A stretch of DNA of 34,900 bases from a virus. Location: positions 1-34,900 of IMG/VR virus record IMGVR_UViG_3300042568_000974. The stretch is one strand, 5' to 3'. Position numbers and translations under genes: made by a program. The notes under the pieces were generated by a model. It had not been told where the DNA came from, did no database searches, and saw only the letters and a list, made by a program, of their open reading frames with translations. Position 1 is the first letter of the stretch. Each line of letters begins with the position of its first letter. Below, piece after piece: positions 21,659 through 29,083 of this stretch.

Positions 21659-23427
21659 TCGGCGGGCGCGGCCGCGGCGGGCTTGATGATGTTGCCGTAT
21701 TCGGCCAAGGCCAAAATCATGAGCTCGGCGTCGAGCATGTGGTTCGGGCGGCGCCCGATCTGCTTCCAGAGGTAGGTCTCGCGGCCGGTCAGGGGTGATC
21801 GGCGCATGATTTTGCGGTGGGCGTCGAGGTGCGCTTTGTATTCTTCGGAGGCATCAGCGGCTACGGTCCAGGCCGGGCCTTGGCCGCCGCGGAGCCACTC
21901 AAGAACGTCCTGCGCGGCGGGCGAACTGAAGAGCATGAGAAACCAGCCGCGGCGGTAGGGTTTGATGACGGAGATGGCTTTGCGGAGGGATTTGCCGAAT
22001 TTGACGCCGTAGCCTTCGAGTCGGTCTTCACCTTTGGCCGGGATGTATCGGTTGCGGATACAAACGTCCAAGACTTCGTCGGTGCGGAATCCGCTGTCGA
22101 CCACGACCAACTTGGCCATCATTCCGCCGATGTTGCGCTGGGTGTCGAGTCCGAGCTCGGTGACTTTGAACTCGAGGTCGGCCCAGGTGGTCAAGCGGCC
22201 TTCGTCGATGAGTTTGCTGCTGCCGTCTTTGGCGAACGAGCGGCAGACGAAATAAAAGCAATCTTGCTGAACGTCGACGGCCATGATGCGGGCCGTGCCT
22301 TCCTCAACTGGCGAGCGCAGGGCGTATTCGCCGACGGTGAGCGGCCGGCTCTCGGTGGTCATGGCCTCTTCCCACGGCTCGGCAAGGATGCTGTTGACGA
22401 AATCCTGCAAGCCCATAAGGGATTGTTTGTCTTGGAGGAATTTGACGGCCAGCGCGCCGAAGCTGCGGCGCACGGAGTAGAGCGCGGAAAGGTGGTAGCT
22501 GCGATGCCCAGGGAGAGCGCCGAGGTTTTCCGCACGCCATTCGCCTTCGCGGAGCATTTTGGTTTTGCTGGCGTCGGTGATGTGGCCGGCGCAATGGGGA
22601 CACTCGAGGCGGGCGGTCTCGCGGACGCGCTTCAGATCCCATTGGCTTTCGCTGATCTTGGCGTCGTCGTCCCATTTCATCATGGGCCAGTTGAGCAGGG
22701 TCATTGCCTGGCAATGTGGGCATGGCACCCAGAAGCGGCGCTGGTCGCCCTCGAGCCAGGCCTTCCAGATCGAGCCTTCCTGCGTGGTCGGCGTGCTGGT
22801 TTGCACGATCAGGGCCATGGGGAACGACGCGGTGCGTTGCACGGCGAGCTGGACGGCGGCGGCCTCTTGCTTGGTTTTTGTTTTGTATTTGTCGACCTCG
22901 TCGAGGCAGAGGAGCGAAATGGAACGGCCGGCCAAGTTGCCCGGGCTGTTGGACCCGACGAACCAGAGGTGCATTCGGCGGAAGGCTTGGTCGAGGTTTT
23001 TGAATTTGTCTTTGTTGCCGGGCATCTCGGCGCGGAGCACTTCGTTGTCGTCGATCATCACTTGCCAGCGCGACTCGGAAAAAGATTGGGCGTTGGTCTG
23101 CGTGTCCAGCACCCAGAGGGCCGGCGCTGGTGCGCGGCACAGGCGGTAAGCCATGCCGACTTGGATGGCGGTTGATTTCGCCACCTGGGCGCCGCAAAGC
23201 AGGGCCATGGAACGAACGCTGCTGGCGGGGTGGAACGCGTCGAGCCATTCGCGCATATAAGGGTAGGAGCGAACACGGAACGGCCCGGGGGATGACGTGA
23301 AGCGAGACGAAAAAGAGATGTTGGCCTCGGCCCACTCGGTAACAGACTGCCGCGGGTGCGGCACCCATTGGGCCTGCCACATGGCGCGGGCGCGGGCGCT
23401 TGAATCAGGAATCCAGGCGCAGGGCAT
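21655..23427 (-). CDS. Terminase large subunit (gpA family)
   Basis: A 590-residue packaging ATPase and nuclease. The ATPase part has a Walker A variant (GAQVAKST, 79-86) and Walker B LLCLDEVD (172-179). A zinc-ribbon-like pair CPHC/CPHC at about 236-239 and 276-279 is typical of lambda gpA relatives. The C-terminal nuclease part has IMAVDVQQD and VVVDSGFR, whose Asp residues hold the metal. Together with the small subunit it cuts concatemers and pumps DNA into the head through the portal. The gpA family points to a lambda-like packaging mechanism. The start overlaps the small subunit gene by 23 bases and no TTGACA precedes it. Confidence 0.93.
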   Translation of the reverse strand: MPCAWIPDSSARARAMWQAQWVPHPRQSVTEWAEANISFSSRFTSSPGPFRVRSYPYMREWLDAFHPASSVRSMALLCGAQVAKSTAIQVGMAYRLCRAPAPALWVLDTQTNAQSFSESRWQVMIDDNEVLRAEMPGNKDKFKNLDQAFRRMHLWFVGSNSPGNLAGRSISLLCLDEVDKYKTKTKQEAAAVQLAVQRTASFPMALIVQTSTPTTQEGSIWKAWLEGDQRRFWVPCPHCQAMTLLNWPMMKWDDDAKISESQWDLKRVRETARLECPHCAGHITDASKTKMLREGEWRAENLGALPGHRSYHLSALYSVRRSFGALAVKFLQDKQSLMGLQDFVNSILAEPWEEAMTTESRPLTVGEYALRSPVEEGTARIMAVDVQQDCFYFVCRSFAKDGSSKLIDEGRLTTWADLEFKVTELGLDTQRNIGGMMAKLVVVDSGFRTDEVLDVCIRNRYIPAKGEDRLEGYGVKFGKSLRKAISVIKPYRRGWFLMLFSSPAAQDVLEWLRGGQGPAWTVAADASEEYKAHLDAHRKIMRRSPLTGRETYLWKQIGRRPNHMLDAELMILALAEYGNIIKPAAAAPAD

Positions 23428-23989
23428 TGCCGGTGTTGCTGAGTGTGCTGAAGACTTGCTCGAGGTAGTCGGCCACGGTGTCGCGGGCTAACTCGGGGTC
23501 GGATGGGTTGGCTGCCTGGGCGATGGCGGCCGGCATGGCCTCGAGGAGCGAGCGCAGCTTGCCCGTCTCCTCGGCGATCACGGCCTGCACTTGATCTCGG
23601 TGCATAAGGGTCTGGGCCTCTTGCTCGCTTTTGACCATGTCGCGCTTCCGGGTCTCGTGCGCCTCTTCGGCGTCGCGGACGGTTCGGCTCGCGGCGGCGC
23701 GCTCTTGGATGCTGCCCGCAGCCTCGAAGTCGCGCACCGCGATCCGGCGCATGTGGTCGGTCACGGCCAGATCGTCGGGCAGATCGACGGGATCGGGCGC
23801 CGGTTCAGTCGGGCGCGGCGCCGATGGTTGTGATGCCTTGGTTCGCCTGGCGTTTTGGTTAGCGCGCCGCCACTCCGTTGCCGCCTCGAAAGAGTCGAGC
23901 GGCATCCCGCGCTTCACCGCTTTCGCCACGGCCGGCTGGCTGATGCCAAGTGCTTTGGCCATCTGGCCTTGCGATAACCTTTGAGACAT
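23405..23989 (-). CDS. Terminase small subunit-like protein (Nu1 type)
   Basis: 194 residues from the ATG at 23989; a GTG at 23992 adds one residue. An N-terminal helix-turn-helix (GQMAKALGISQPAVAKAVKRG at 8-28, known as a winged-helix start) is followed by a Pro-rich linker and a long charged helix region ending in VADYLEQVFSTL. This order matches lambda Nu1-like small terminases that bind the packaging site. A TTGACA motif lies 13 bases upstream. Repeats around its start may be the recognition sequence. Confidence 0.8.
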   Translation of the reverse strand: MSQRLSQGQMAKALGISQPAVAKAVKRGMPLDSFEAATEWRRANQNARRTKASQPSAPRPTEPAPDPVDLPDDLAVTDHMRRIAVRDFEAAGSIQERAAASRTVRDAEEAHETRKRDMVKSEQEAQTLMHRDQVQAVIAEETGKLRSLLEAMPAAIAQAANPSDPELARDTVADYLEQVFSTLSNTGNALRLDS

Positions 23990-24016
23990 CACCCATAACC
24001 GCTGTCAAAGGGTTAT
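23974..24016. repeat. ATAACC repeats at the terminase small subunit start
   Basis: ATAACC occurs at 23974-23979 and 23995-24000, 21 bases apart, and inverted as GGTTAT at 24011-24016. The two direct copies are on the same helix face. They could be binding sites for the small terminase or a regulator. Confidence 0.35.
24003..24008 (-). promoter_or_regulatory. TTGACA start-associated motif before the terminase small subunit gene
   Basis: 13 bases before the ATG at 23989. Confidence 0.55.
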
Positions 24017-24048
24017 AGCTCGCAGAAAAACATCGGTCTGGTTCGGGC

Positions 24049-24070
24049 ACTTGCGTCTTAGCTTGCAAGT
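24049..24070. promoter_or_regulatory. Inverted repeat between divergent genes
   Basis: ACTTGC (24049-24054) and GCAAGT (24065-24070) flank a 10-base centre in the 120-bp gap between the terminase gene (-) and the zinc-ribbon gene (+). This is the natural place for the late promoter and its operator. Confidence 0.35.
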
Positions 24071-24109
24071 AGACTTCCGAGCCGGGGGCGTCTGTGCTAC
24101 GCTTCGGGC

Positions 24110-24298
24110 ATGAACTTGTTCCCGTGTCCTTCGTGCAAGCGATCAGTGTCCAAGCAAGCAAAGGCGTGCCCGCAATGCGGACACGCTTTCAAGCCAGACA
24201 ATCAGATGTCTATGCGTGATCCCGTTCACGTCATTGGCTTTCTGCTTGCTGCTTTGTTCGTCGTTGCTTTGATCGCGGCAGCCGTGAAAAGCTTTTAG
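24110..24298 (+). CDS. Zinc-ribbon membrane protein
   Basis: A 62-residue protein on the opposite strand from all genes around it. The N-terminal half is a zinc ribbon with CPSC (6-9) and CPQC (20-23), then a polar linker and a transmembrane helix (IGFLLAALFVVALIAAA, 42-58). Small zinc-ribbon plus membrane-helix proteins are common in bacteria and are poorly understood. Its stop overlaps that of the convergent gene at 24295 by 3 bases. Isolation and orientation suggest a gene with its own promoter, possibly expressed in lysogeny. Confidence 0.7.
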   Translation: MNLFPCPSCKRSVSKQAKACPQCGHAFKPDNQMSMRDPVHVIGFLLAALFVVALIAAAVKSF

Positions 24299-24783
24299 CC
24301 TTCAAGCTCTTGCGTTGTCTGAATGACTGAACGCACAAGCGGATCACTGAGCCACTTGTCTCGAGGAAACGCCGGGTCCATCGGGTCGATGTTGTAGCGC
24401 ACCGAGATCGTGTAAGGCGCCGTGCTTGTGCTGCCTTCTGTCTCAGGCTTGGGCGGGACAGCCGGTGCAAAGTTCTGCAAGACCAACTGCTTGGCTGCGG
24501 ACGGATTGCCAAACAGCGAGCGCACGTCCTTGTGCTTCTTGGCGATCTTCATCGCATAGCGCGCCTGCATGGGGTCAACGCCATGATCGGCCAACCCATC
24601 GACCCATCCGTCGAATGCCGCGCCCAGCTCCATCTCTGCCTGCACTAACAGGCTACCCTGCTCGTGCATAGCCTCGATGGCCGACTTCATTTCCCTGACC
24701 GCGCCGGCCTTGGCCTCGCGGATCTTCTCTGCCAGCGCGCGCAGTTGCTCGACGCTGACGGCTGTTAGTTCACTGTTGCCCAT
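24295..24783 (-). CDS. Helical phage protein of unknown function
   Basis: A 162-residue protein, mainly helical for 110 residues (VEQLRALAEKIREAKAGAVREM and MEAELGAAFDGWVDGL-like segments), then a Pro-rich linker and a C-terminal strand region (YTISVRYNID). The layout is similar to short phage and plasmid proteins of the DUF3102 kind, but I cannot confirm it. It overlaps the start of the gene upstream by 19 bases and is the last gene of the early block before the late promoter region. Confidence 0.6.
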   Translation of the reverse strand: MGNSELTAVSVEQLRALAEKIREAKAGAVREMKSAIEAMHEQGSLLVQAEMELGAAFDGWVDGLADHGVDPMQARYAMKIAKKHKDVRSLFGNPSAAKQLVLQNFAPAVPPKPETEGSTSTAPYTISVRYNIDPMDPAFPRDKWLSDPLVRSVIQTTQELEG

Positions 24784-25346
24784 AGTTCGTTGATCTCCTT
24801 CTGTTGGTTGCTGATGTTTATCTTGGTGCGCGTTTGACCAACGATGAGTTGGCGCAACGCATAAGTCTTTCGTGCCGCGATGCTCTTCTGGCTTCGGGCA
24901 ATGGTCTGAGGGTTGGCGGCTTTGCGGATCTCCACTACCCGCTTACTCACGGCCGCCCTGGTCACGCCAAACTGTTTGGCAATGGCCGTCTGGCTTTCGT
25001 CCTGCTCGCTGTCCTCGAGCTCAAAGGCACATTGCCAACACGCCACAAAGTAAGGCAGTTCGGCATATTGCTTCATCTCCCGGCTTTGCTGGAGGAAGCG
25101 CACGATGGCCTCCCTCTGTGCCGCCCTGGTCAGATCGGTGTCTGTCTCTTTAAGCGTGGCGACAAACGCCGCCTTGCCGTGGGTCACAGCATCAGGGCAA
25201 ACCTTCACCTCCGAGGCCCGGCACATTTCGAGCCATTCGTCGGCCCAGATGTCTTCGGGCCTGTCCTCGTGCGTCGGCCAATAGCTGGCCTCTTTGCGGT
25301 CTGCGGGGTCGCCTCCGAGCATGGCTGCGCGTTTCATGTCAATCAT
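24765..25346 (-). CDS. Helix-turn-helix regulator, sigma-like
   Basis: A 193-residue protein. Residues about 85-170 resemble sigma-factor region 4 or a related regulator. They include QTAIAKQFGVTRAAVSKRVV, a classic helix-turn-helix, preceded by an acidic and aromatic region (ELPYFVACWQCAFELED). It starts in the stop of the basic protein gene (ATGA) with GGAGG before it. The position at the end of the early block, next to the late promoter region, suggests a late-gene activator, which is an inference. Confidence 0.65.
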   Translation of the reverse strand: MIDMKRAAMLGGDPADRKEASYWPTHEDRPEDIWADEWLEMCRASEVKVCPDAVTHGKAAFVATLKETDTDLTRAAQREAIVRFLQQSREMKQYAELPYFVACWQCAFELEDSEQDESQTAIAKQFGVTRAAVSKRVVEIRKAANPQTIARSQKSIAARKTYALRQLIVGQTRTKINISNQQKEINELWATVN

Positions 25347-25513
25347 AGTCGGTTCCTCCGTCTGCTTTGTTTTGCCATAAGTCTGCGCCGTTTGGCCTTG
25401 GCTCGGTCGTGCTTGGCCTTAGTCCGATTGCGCGGCCTCTCGTAGCGCGGCCCCGTTGGCCGAAGCCGTCCCATCGGCATGGCGTGGCCCGTCGTTCCTT
25501 GTTCGCCTTTCAT
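25343..25513 (-). CDS. Small Arg/Lys-rich protein
   Basis: A 56-residue frame whose ATG overlaps the upstream stop by one base (TAATG) and whose stop overlaps the next gene (ATGA). After a Gly-rich start it is almost entirely basic (PRNRTKAKHDRAKAKRRR). It probably binds nucleic acid or is an RNA-binding antiterminator-like peptide. No family is recognised. Its tight coupling to its neighbours on both sides supports it as real. Confidence 0.6.
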   Translation of the reverse strand: MKGEQGTTGHAMPMGRLRPTGPRYERPRNRTKAKHDRAKAKRRRLMAKQSRRRNRL

Positions 25514-25713
25514 TAAGCCGCCCTCCTTGCCCCTTCCGCCAACCGCAGCACCACCCCATCAGGCCAAGTCTCAACCGACTTGGCCTCAAAAAGAACAGCC
25601 GCATCAGCCGCCTCTTGGCCCACGGCCGCGATCAGCCATTCGGCCGGATGGCCGTAGCTCAATATCGGTTGGCCTGTTCGTAGTTCGGCTAGTCTCATTT
25701 TTCTTTTTTTCAT
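25513..25713 (-). CDS. Small protein of unknown function
   Basis: A 66-residue frame, or 61 from the second ATG. It begins with a Lys/Arg run and continues with a compact alpha/beta part (PILSYGHPAEWLIAAVG, SVETWPDGVVLRLAEG). It is the first gene of a three-gene coupled set that follows a noncoding region with two hairpins. No family is recognised. Confidence 0.55.
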   Translation of the reverse strand: MKKRKMRLAELRTGQPILSYGHPAEWLIAAVGQEAADAAVLFEAKSVETWPDGVVLRLAEGARRAA

Positions 25714-25756
25714 GGTCTATTGGTCGGTTGTGCGATGGCCCCTTCAGACCTTGGGC

Positions 25757-25782
25757 GGACGGGACGTAAGGCACGTCCGTCC
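25757..25782. promoter_or_regulatory. Hairpin in the early intergenic region
   Basis: GGACGG-ACGT pairs with ACGTCCGTCC with one bulge around AAGGC, and AGACC/GGTCT further out extend it. It lies in the 135-bp gap before the gene at 25713. A terminator, operator or RNA structure are all possible. Confidence 0.45.
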
Positions 25783-25799
25783 TTGGTCTTTCGGGCGCT

Positions 25800-25836
25800 C
25801 GCATACATACACACTCTCCTTAAGGGTGTGTATGCG
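25800..25836. promoter_or_regulatory. Second hairpin in the early intergenic region
   Basis: CGCATAC pairs with GTATGCG and inner ACACAC with GTGTGT, with a two-base bulge. It lies 13 bases beyond the stop of the ATPase gene. There is no T run, so a regulatory role is as likely as termination. Confidence 0.4.
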
Positions 25837-25848
25837 GGCAAAAGTGTC

Positions 25849-27078
25849 TCAAAACGGTTCATTTGATCCTTTGCTATCGGCCGTCTTCAGCCGCCAAATC
25901 GGGCTCTGATTCGGGCCAATTTCCACCGCCTCAACGCCCACCTCGGCCAATGCCTGCGGCTGCCGATCAATCGACGCCTGCCAAGCCCTGACCATGCCGT
26001 CGGTCGGGAACTTGCCACCGGCCTTGATCGCCGCCGTGATGGCCGACTTGCGCGGCAGACTGCCCCCATTGGCTACCAATGCCGCCCGCACCGCCTCGGC
26101 CCGCTCGGGCGCCTTGCTGATCGCCGCCTTGCCGGCCTGCCGCAGCTTGCCCGGATCGAGCTCATCGCGCGGGTTGAGCACCGGGGCGGCCCACTCAAAG
26201 ACCGTGGACGGGATCGGCGCGAACTCCCGCAAGCTCGCCTCCAACACAAAGCAATTCTCCTCCTCGTGCGGCGTGAAGGTCACGATGGCATCCGGGTCGC
26301 GCGCCATGACCCCACTGCCCGAGATGCGGTCCATTGCCTCCTTGCCCGCCTGGTTGCCCTTGCTGAAGTGCGCGGCAAAGGCAATCGCCGCCCCGCACTC
26401 GTCGGCAAACTGCTCGAGCTCGAGCATCAGCCCGGCCATGTCGCCGGCCGCGTTCTCGTCCCGCCCGCCGTAAGTCTTGTAGATCGGGTCGAGCACGATC
26501 AGCCGCAACCCGCCCGGCACTTCTGCCAGGCGTTTGCGCGCCGCCGACAGCATGATCGTCAGGTCGTAGCACTTGCCCCGCAGATTCCACGTCAGGAACC
26601 GCTCATGCACCTCGGCCGGCAGTCGGTCATCCTCCGCGATCCCGCGAAACGTGGCGATCCACTCGGCGCGGCGCGCGGCCGTCGAGCCATCGAGCTCGAG
26701 GTTCACATAGAGCACCGCCCCCTGCTCGCACTTGAACTTGCCCAGCCAATAGCCCCCCGAGGCCACGGCCAGCGCCAGATCGAGCAACGTCCACGTCTTA
26801 CCCATCTTGGACGAACCGCCGATCACCAGCTTGCGCCGTTGCCGCAGAATGGCCCCCTCCTCGCCGCCATCCGGCCCGCAGATGAGCAGCCCCGGGGTCT
26901 GTGCCTTCAGCGCAAAAAGCTCATTGCCCTTCAGCCAAGGCGGCAACGCATCCGAATCCGGCGCGTCATCGGCCACCTCGAGCTTGTGCACATTGGCCGG
27001 CTCGGCGGCCGCATCCATGTGTTCGGTTTCCTTGAAGGCTTGAAAGCCCGCCGGCTGTGCTTTGTGAACATTACGCAT
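25849..27078 (-). CDS. RecA-fold ATPase, probable replicative helicase or loader
   Basis: 409 residues from the ATG at 27078 (MRNVHKAQP); the frame extends to 27237 only inside the primase gene. Walker A is GGSSKMGKT (87-95), Walker B is LRLIVLD (Asp 197), and a sensor-like AAHFSKG (His 237) follows. This combination is typical of the RepA/AAA_25 family of hexameric ATPases, often beside a primase. The C-terminal 130 residues are a helical, winged-helix-like region (RAALVANGGSLPRKSAITAAI, in part). It likely unwinds DNA at the replication fork or loads a host helicase. It overlaps the primase gene by 8 bases. Confidence 0.85.
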   Translation of the reverse strand: MRNVHKAQPAGFQAFKETEHMDAAAEPANVHKLEVADDAPDSDALPPWLKGNELFALKAQTPGLLICGPDGGEEGAILRQRRKLVIGGSSKMGKTWTLLDLALAVASGGYWLGKFKCEQGAVLYVNLELDGSTAARRAEWIATFRGIAEDDRLPAEVHERFLTWNLRGKCYDLTIMLSAARKRLAEVPGGLRLIVLDPIYKTYGGRDENAAGDMAGLMLELEQFADECGAAIAFAAHFSKGNQAGKEAMDRISGSGVMARDPDAIVTFTPHEEENCFVLEASLREFAPIPSTVFEWAAPVLNPRDELDPGKLRQAGKAAISKAPERAEAVRAALVANGGSLPRKSAITAAIKAGGKFPTDGMVRAWQASIDRQPQALAEVGVEAVEIGPNQSPIWRLKTADSKGSNEPF

Positions 27079-27967
27079 CGAAAAACTCCACTCGTTGAAT
27101 TGTCCCGTTCTCCCGCTGCCCGTTCGGCATCCGCACGAACTGCGACTTGAGCCATGTCTTCGGGTCGCCGCCCAGGCGAACGGCCTCCTCCATAAATTTA
27201 CGGTCACTGGCCTCATCGGTTGCCCGATACCAGCCATGCAGCGACTTGCTGCCGCTGAAGACCACCATCCGCAGATCGCGGAACTCGCTTAACCATATGT
27301 GCCGCGCCGCCTGCTCGTCCAAGGTCGCCCCGTCATCAAACTCCACCACGATGTTCTGGCGCGGCCCCGTGTTGTCCAGGGTATGCGCGGAGAGCTCGCC
27401 GTCGCTCTTGCGCTTGCCCTCGAGGGCCGACATCGCGTTCGGCACGACGAACTCCCACATCCTCAACTGCCCGGCAAAAGCCGACATCGCCGCCGTCTCG
27501 AATTTCGCCACCCCGAGCCCCACGCAGGCAAGCGCCTCGCTGCTGCCCAACAATGCACCAAGGAACCACTCAGGCGCGGTCTTCTCCATCTCCGCAGCAT
27601 CCAGTGCCGACGCCTCCCGCAACTTCTCCAGCGACCACTCCCGCCGCTTCGACAGCCGGCGGCACTCCGCCTGCAACGTCTTATTCGGCACCGGCCACGG
27701 CCTCACCCGGGCCGTGCCCGTGCTCGGCGTCACCTCGTAGGCATATTGAATGGCCGACAGGATCTCGCGGTCGGGCGTGAACCGCCCGCCATTGTCCTCG
27801 CGCACCGCATCCACCATCCGCCGGATGATGTGATAAGCGCGGGCATGGCCGATCCCGTCATCGCGCAGCATACACGCCCAGGCATAAATCTGCCCGTGCA
27901 AGCTGGACGCCTGCCGCTTGCGCTTGTTCGGGTTGCGGCACCAGGCGAGGAATTTGCTGTCGGTCAT
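27071..27967 (-). CDS. AEP-type DNA primase
   Basis: 298 residues from the ATG at 27967; the longer frame lies in the gene upstream. The C-terminal 100 residues carry motifs of archaeo-eukaryotic primases: VVEFDDG (metal-binding Glu 209 and Asp 211), SGSKSLHGW (238-246, His 244) and RMPNGQRENG (279-288). It would make primers for phage DNA replication together with the ATPase downstream. The N-terminal 100 residues are helical and basic, perhaps a DNA-binding or PriCT-like domain. The start overlaps the upstream stop (ATGA). A polymerase activity cannot be judged. Confidence 0.8.
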   Translation of the reverse strand: MTDSKFLAWCRNPNKRKRQASSLHGQIYAWACMLRDDGIGHARAYHIIRRMVDAVREDNGGRFTPDREILSAIQYAYEVTPSTGTARVRPWPVPNKTLQAECRRLSKRREWSLEKLREASALDAAEMEKTAPEWFLGALLGSSEALACVGLGVAKFETAAMSAFAGQLRMWEFVVPNAMSALEGKRKSDGELSAHTLDNTGPRQNIVVEFDDGATLDEQAARHIWLSEFRDLRMVVFSGSKSLHGWYRATDEASDRKFMEEAVRLGGDPKTWLKSQFVRMPNGQRENGTIQRVEFFDA

Positions 27968-28215
27968 AGCGCGTCCCTTCTGATCACCGCCCGCTCCAAC
28001 CGCCACCAGCGCCGATACTCCGCTCGGCTCATCTGGCCGGCGCCAAACAACCACCGCGCAAAGCACATCCCTTGGCAGGCCATCGACCAGCCGGTCGTGT
28101 CGCGCATATTGCGATAGGTGAACACGGCGCACGGCCACGCGGCTAACTGCTTGCGCCAGTAAGGGAACAGATGCTCGTCGGGATGACTGGCAAATAGCTC
28201 AAGCTGTGCGCTCAC
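27964..28215 (-). CDS. Small aromatic/arginine-rich protein
   Basis: 83 residues from the GTG at 28215 that overlaps the upstream stop (GTGA). It is rich in Trp, Phe and Arg (FPYWRKQLAAWPCAVF, EYRRWWRLERAVIRR), with a Cys pair. The WRLER tail and short helix pattern are seen in small phage early proteins. No family is recognised. Confidence 0.6.
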   Translation of the reverse strand: MSAQLELFASHPDEHLFPYWRKQLAAWPCAVFTYRNMRDTTGWSMACQGMCFARWLFGAGQMSRAEYRRWWRLERAVIRRDAL

Positions 28216-28409
28216 GCCGCCTCCTTTCGGTTCCAACTCGCCACGATCTCATCCCTATTGCGGCGGGCTTGGTTTACGTCGCGGGTGTTAAGGTTAAACG
28301 CCAGTCGATCAGTTTTTATCGGGTCGTAAGGCGTCCAACGCATCCACCAACAGCCATTGTTGAGCCAAAGCAGGCGGTTTGGGTTAGGCGTCCATCGGTT
28401 GCGCTTCAT
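28212..28409 (-). CDS. Stand-alone integrase arm-binding-like domain
   Basis: 65 residues from the ATG at 28409, overlapping the upstream stop (ATGA). Beta-strand pattern WTPNPNRLLWLNNGCWWMRW is followed by RLAFNLNTRDVNQARRNRDEI. The last phrase matches the ending of the N-terminal arm-binding domain of many tyrosine recombinases (a strand, then 'NTRD..ARR.RDE'). No catalytic domain follows. It may bind att arm sites and act as an excision factor, or be a decayed recombinase part. This is an inference from a short pattern. Confidence 0.5.
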   Translation of the reverse strand: MKRNRWTPNPNRLLWLNNGCWWMRWTPYDPIKTDRLAFNLNTRDVNQARRNRDEIVASWNRKEAA

Positions 28410-28612
28410 TCCGGCACCTCCGGCAACTCCTGCCAATGCGTGATGACCGAGTCGATCTCCTCGGAGGTGTGCGCGTTAAACCAACCGCACCACCCGTCAG
28501 GATTCGGCGTGATCATCTCGTAGCACGCGATGAAGTGCGCCTCGCCATCCGTCGCCAACACGCAGCGCGGGTTGCCCGGCAACTCCTTGTCGGCGGGTAT
28601 CCACTCACTCAT
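28406..28612 (-). CDS. DUF551-like protein
   Basis: 68 residues from the ATG at 28612 (MSEWIPADKELPG). The pattern W-I-P...LP at the start, a central strand with a variable loop, and an ending VITHWQELPE is that of DUF551, a small family common in phages of unknown function. It overlaps its upstream neighbour by 8 bases and couples to the next gene by ATGA. Confidence 0.75.
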   Translation of the reverse strand: MSEWIPADKELPGNPRCVLATDGEAHFIACYEMITPNPDGWCGWFNAHTSEEIDSVITHWQELPEVPE

Positions 28613-28802
28613 GGCCGACTCCCTTCCACCGCCGCGAAGCCTCAAGGTATTGGTAGTAGGCCGCGTTGATTGCGTCCTCGTCCTTCTCCCCGCCCTGCGC
28701 GGGCAGGCAATAGAACAGCCGCTTGCACAACTCCCGCGCCTCGTTGCGCTCTTTGGCGAGACGCAGGATGGCGCTGTCTATAGTGGGTTGAGAGGCGATC
28801 AT
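28605..28802 (-). CDS. Small helical protein
   Basis: 65 residues, mainly charged helices (AILRLAKERNEARELCKRL), with an AYYQYLEASRRW end. The start overlaps the upstream stop (ATGA). No family is recognised. Such short helical proteins are common in early phage operons. Confidence 0.55.
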   Translation of the reverse strand: MIASQPTIDSAILRLAKERNEARELCKRLFYCLPAQGGEKDEDAINAAYYQYLEASRRWKGVGHE

Positions 28803-29083
28803 AGCAATTTATGCCTCCTTTGCCGCTCTTGTTCTTCGCGCTGATATGCGACTTTGATGATGTCGTCTAATAGCGACTCCGCATCATCAATGACCCTGCG
28901 CTGGAATCTCCTGTGGTATCCGTCTTCTTTCCAATTTTCGCCAGCGTCATACTCAATCAATTCTGGATCGGTGCTTCCCTCCACTCCCGTCCATTCCCCC
29001 CTGTGAGTGTAGTGGCCGCTGGCAAGCAAGCCGGCAACAAGCGCCACCATGTTTTCCACGGTAGAAGTTAGCGAGAAACTCAC
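28799..29083 (-). CDS. Small acidic/basic protein of unknown function
   Basis: 94 residues from a GTG that overlaps the upstream stop (GTGA). The N-terminal half has a hydrophobic helix (VENMVALVAGLLASGHY) and the C-terminal half is highly charged and helical (DDAESLLDDIIKVAYQREEQ). No known family is recognised. Confidence 0.55.
   Translation of the reverse strand: MSFSLTSTVENMVALVAGLLASGHYTHRGEWTGVEGSTDPELIEYDAGENWKEDGYHRRFQRRVIDDAESLLDDIIKVAYQREEQERQRRHKLL

Noticed and set aside
21817-23175. 452-codon plus-strand frame opposite terminase
   Set aside because: Antisense shadow of a clear gpA-type terminase.
3689-23427. Contractile tail
   Set aside because: No sheath, baseplate wedge or gpJ/W-type baseplate protein is evident; the gene order is siphovirus-like.
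25338-25343. A TTGACA on the minus strand near the start of the regulator gene at 25346
   Set aside because: It lies inside the coding sequence (codons for Ile-Asp-Met) next to an ATG with zero spacing and beside a good GGAGG site; treated as chance.
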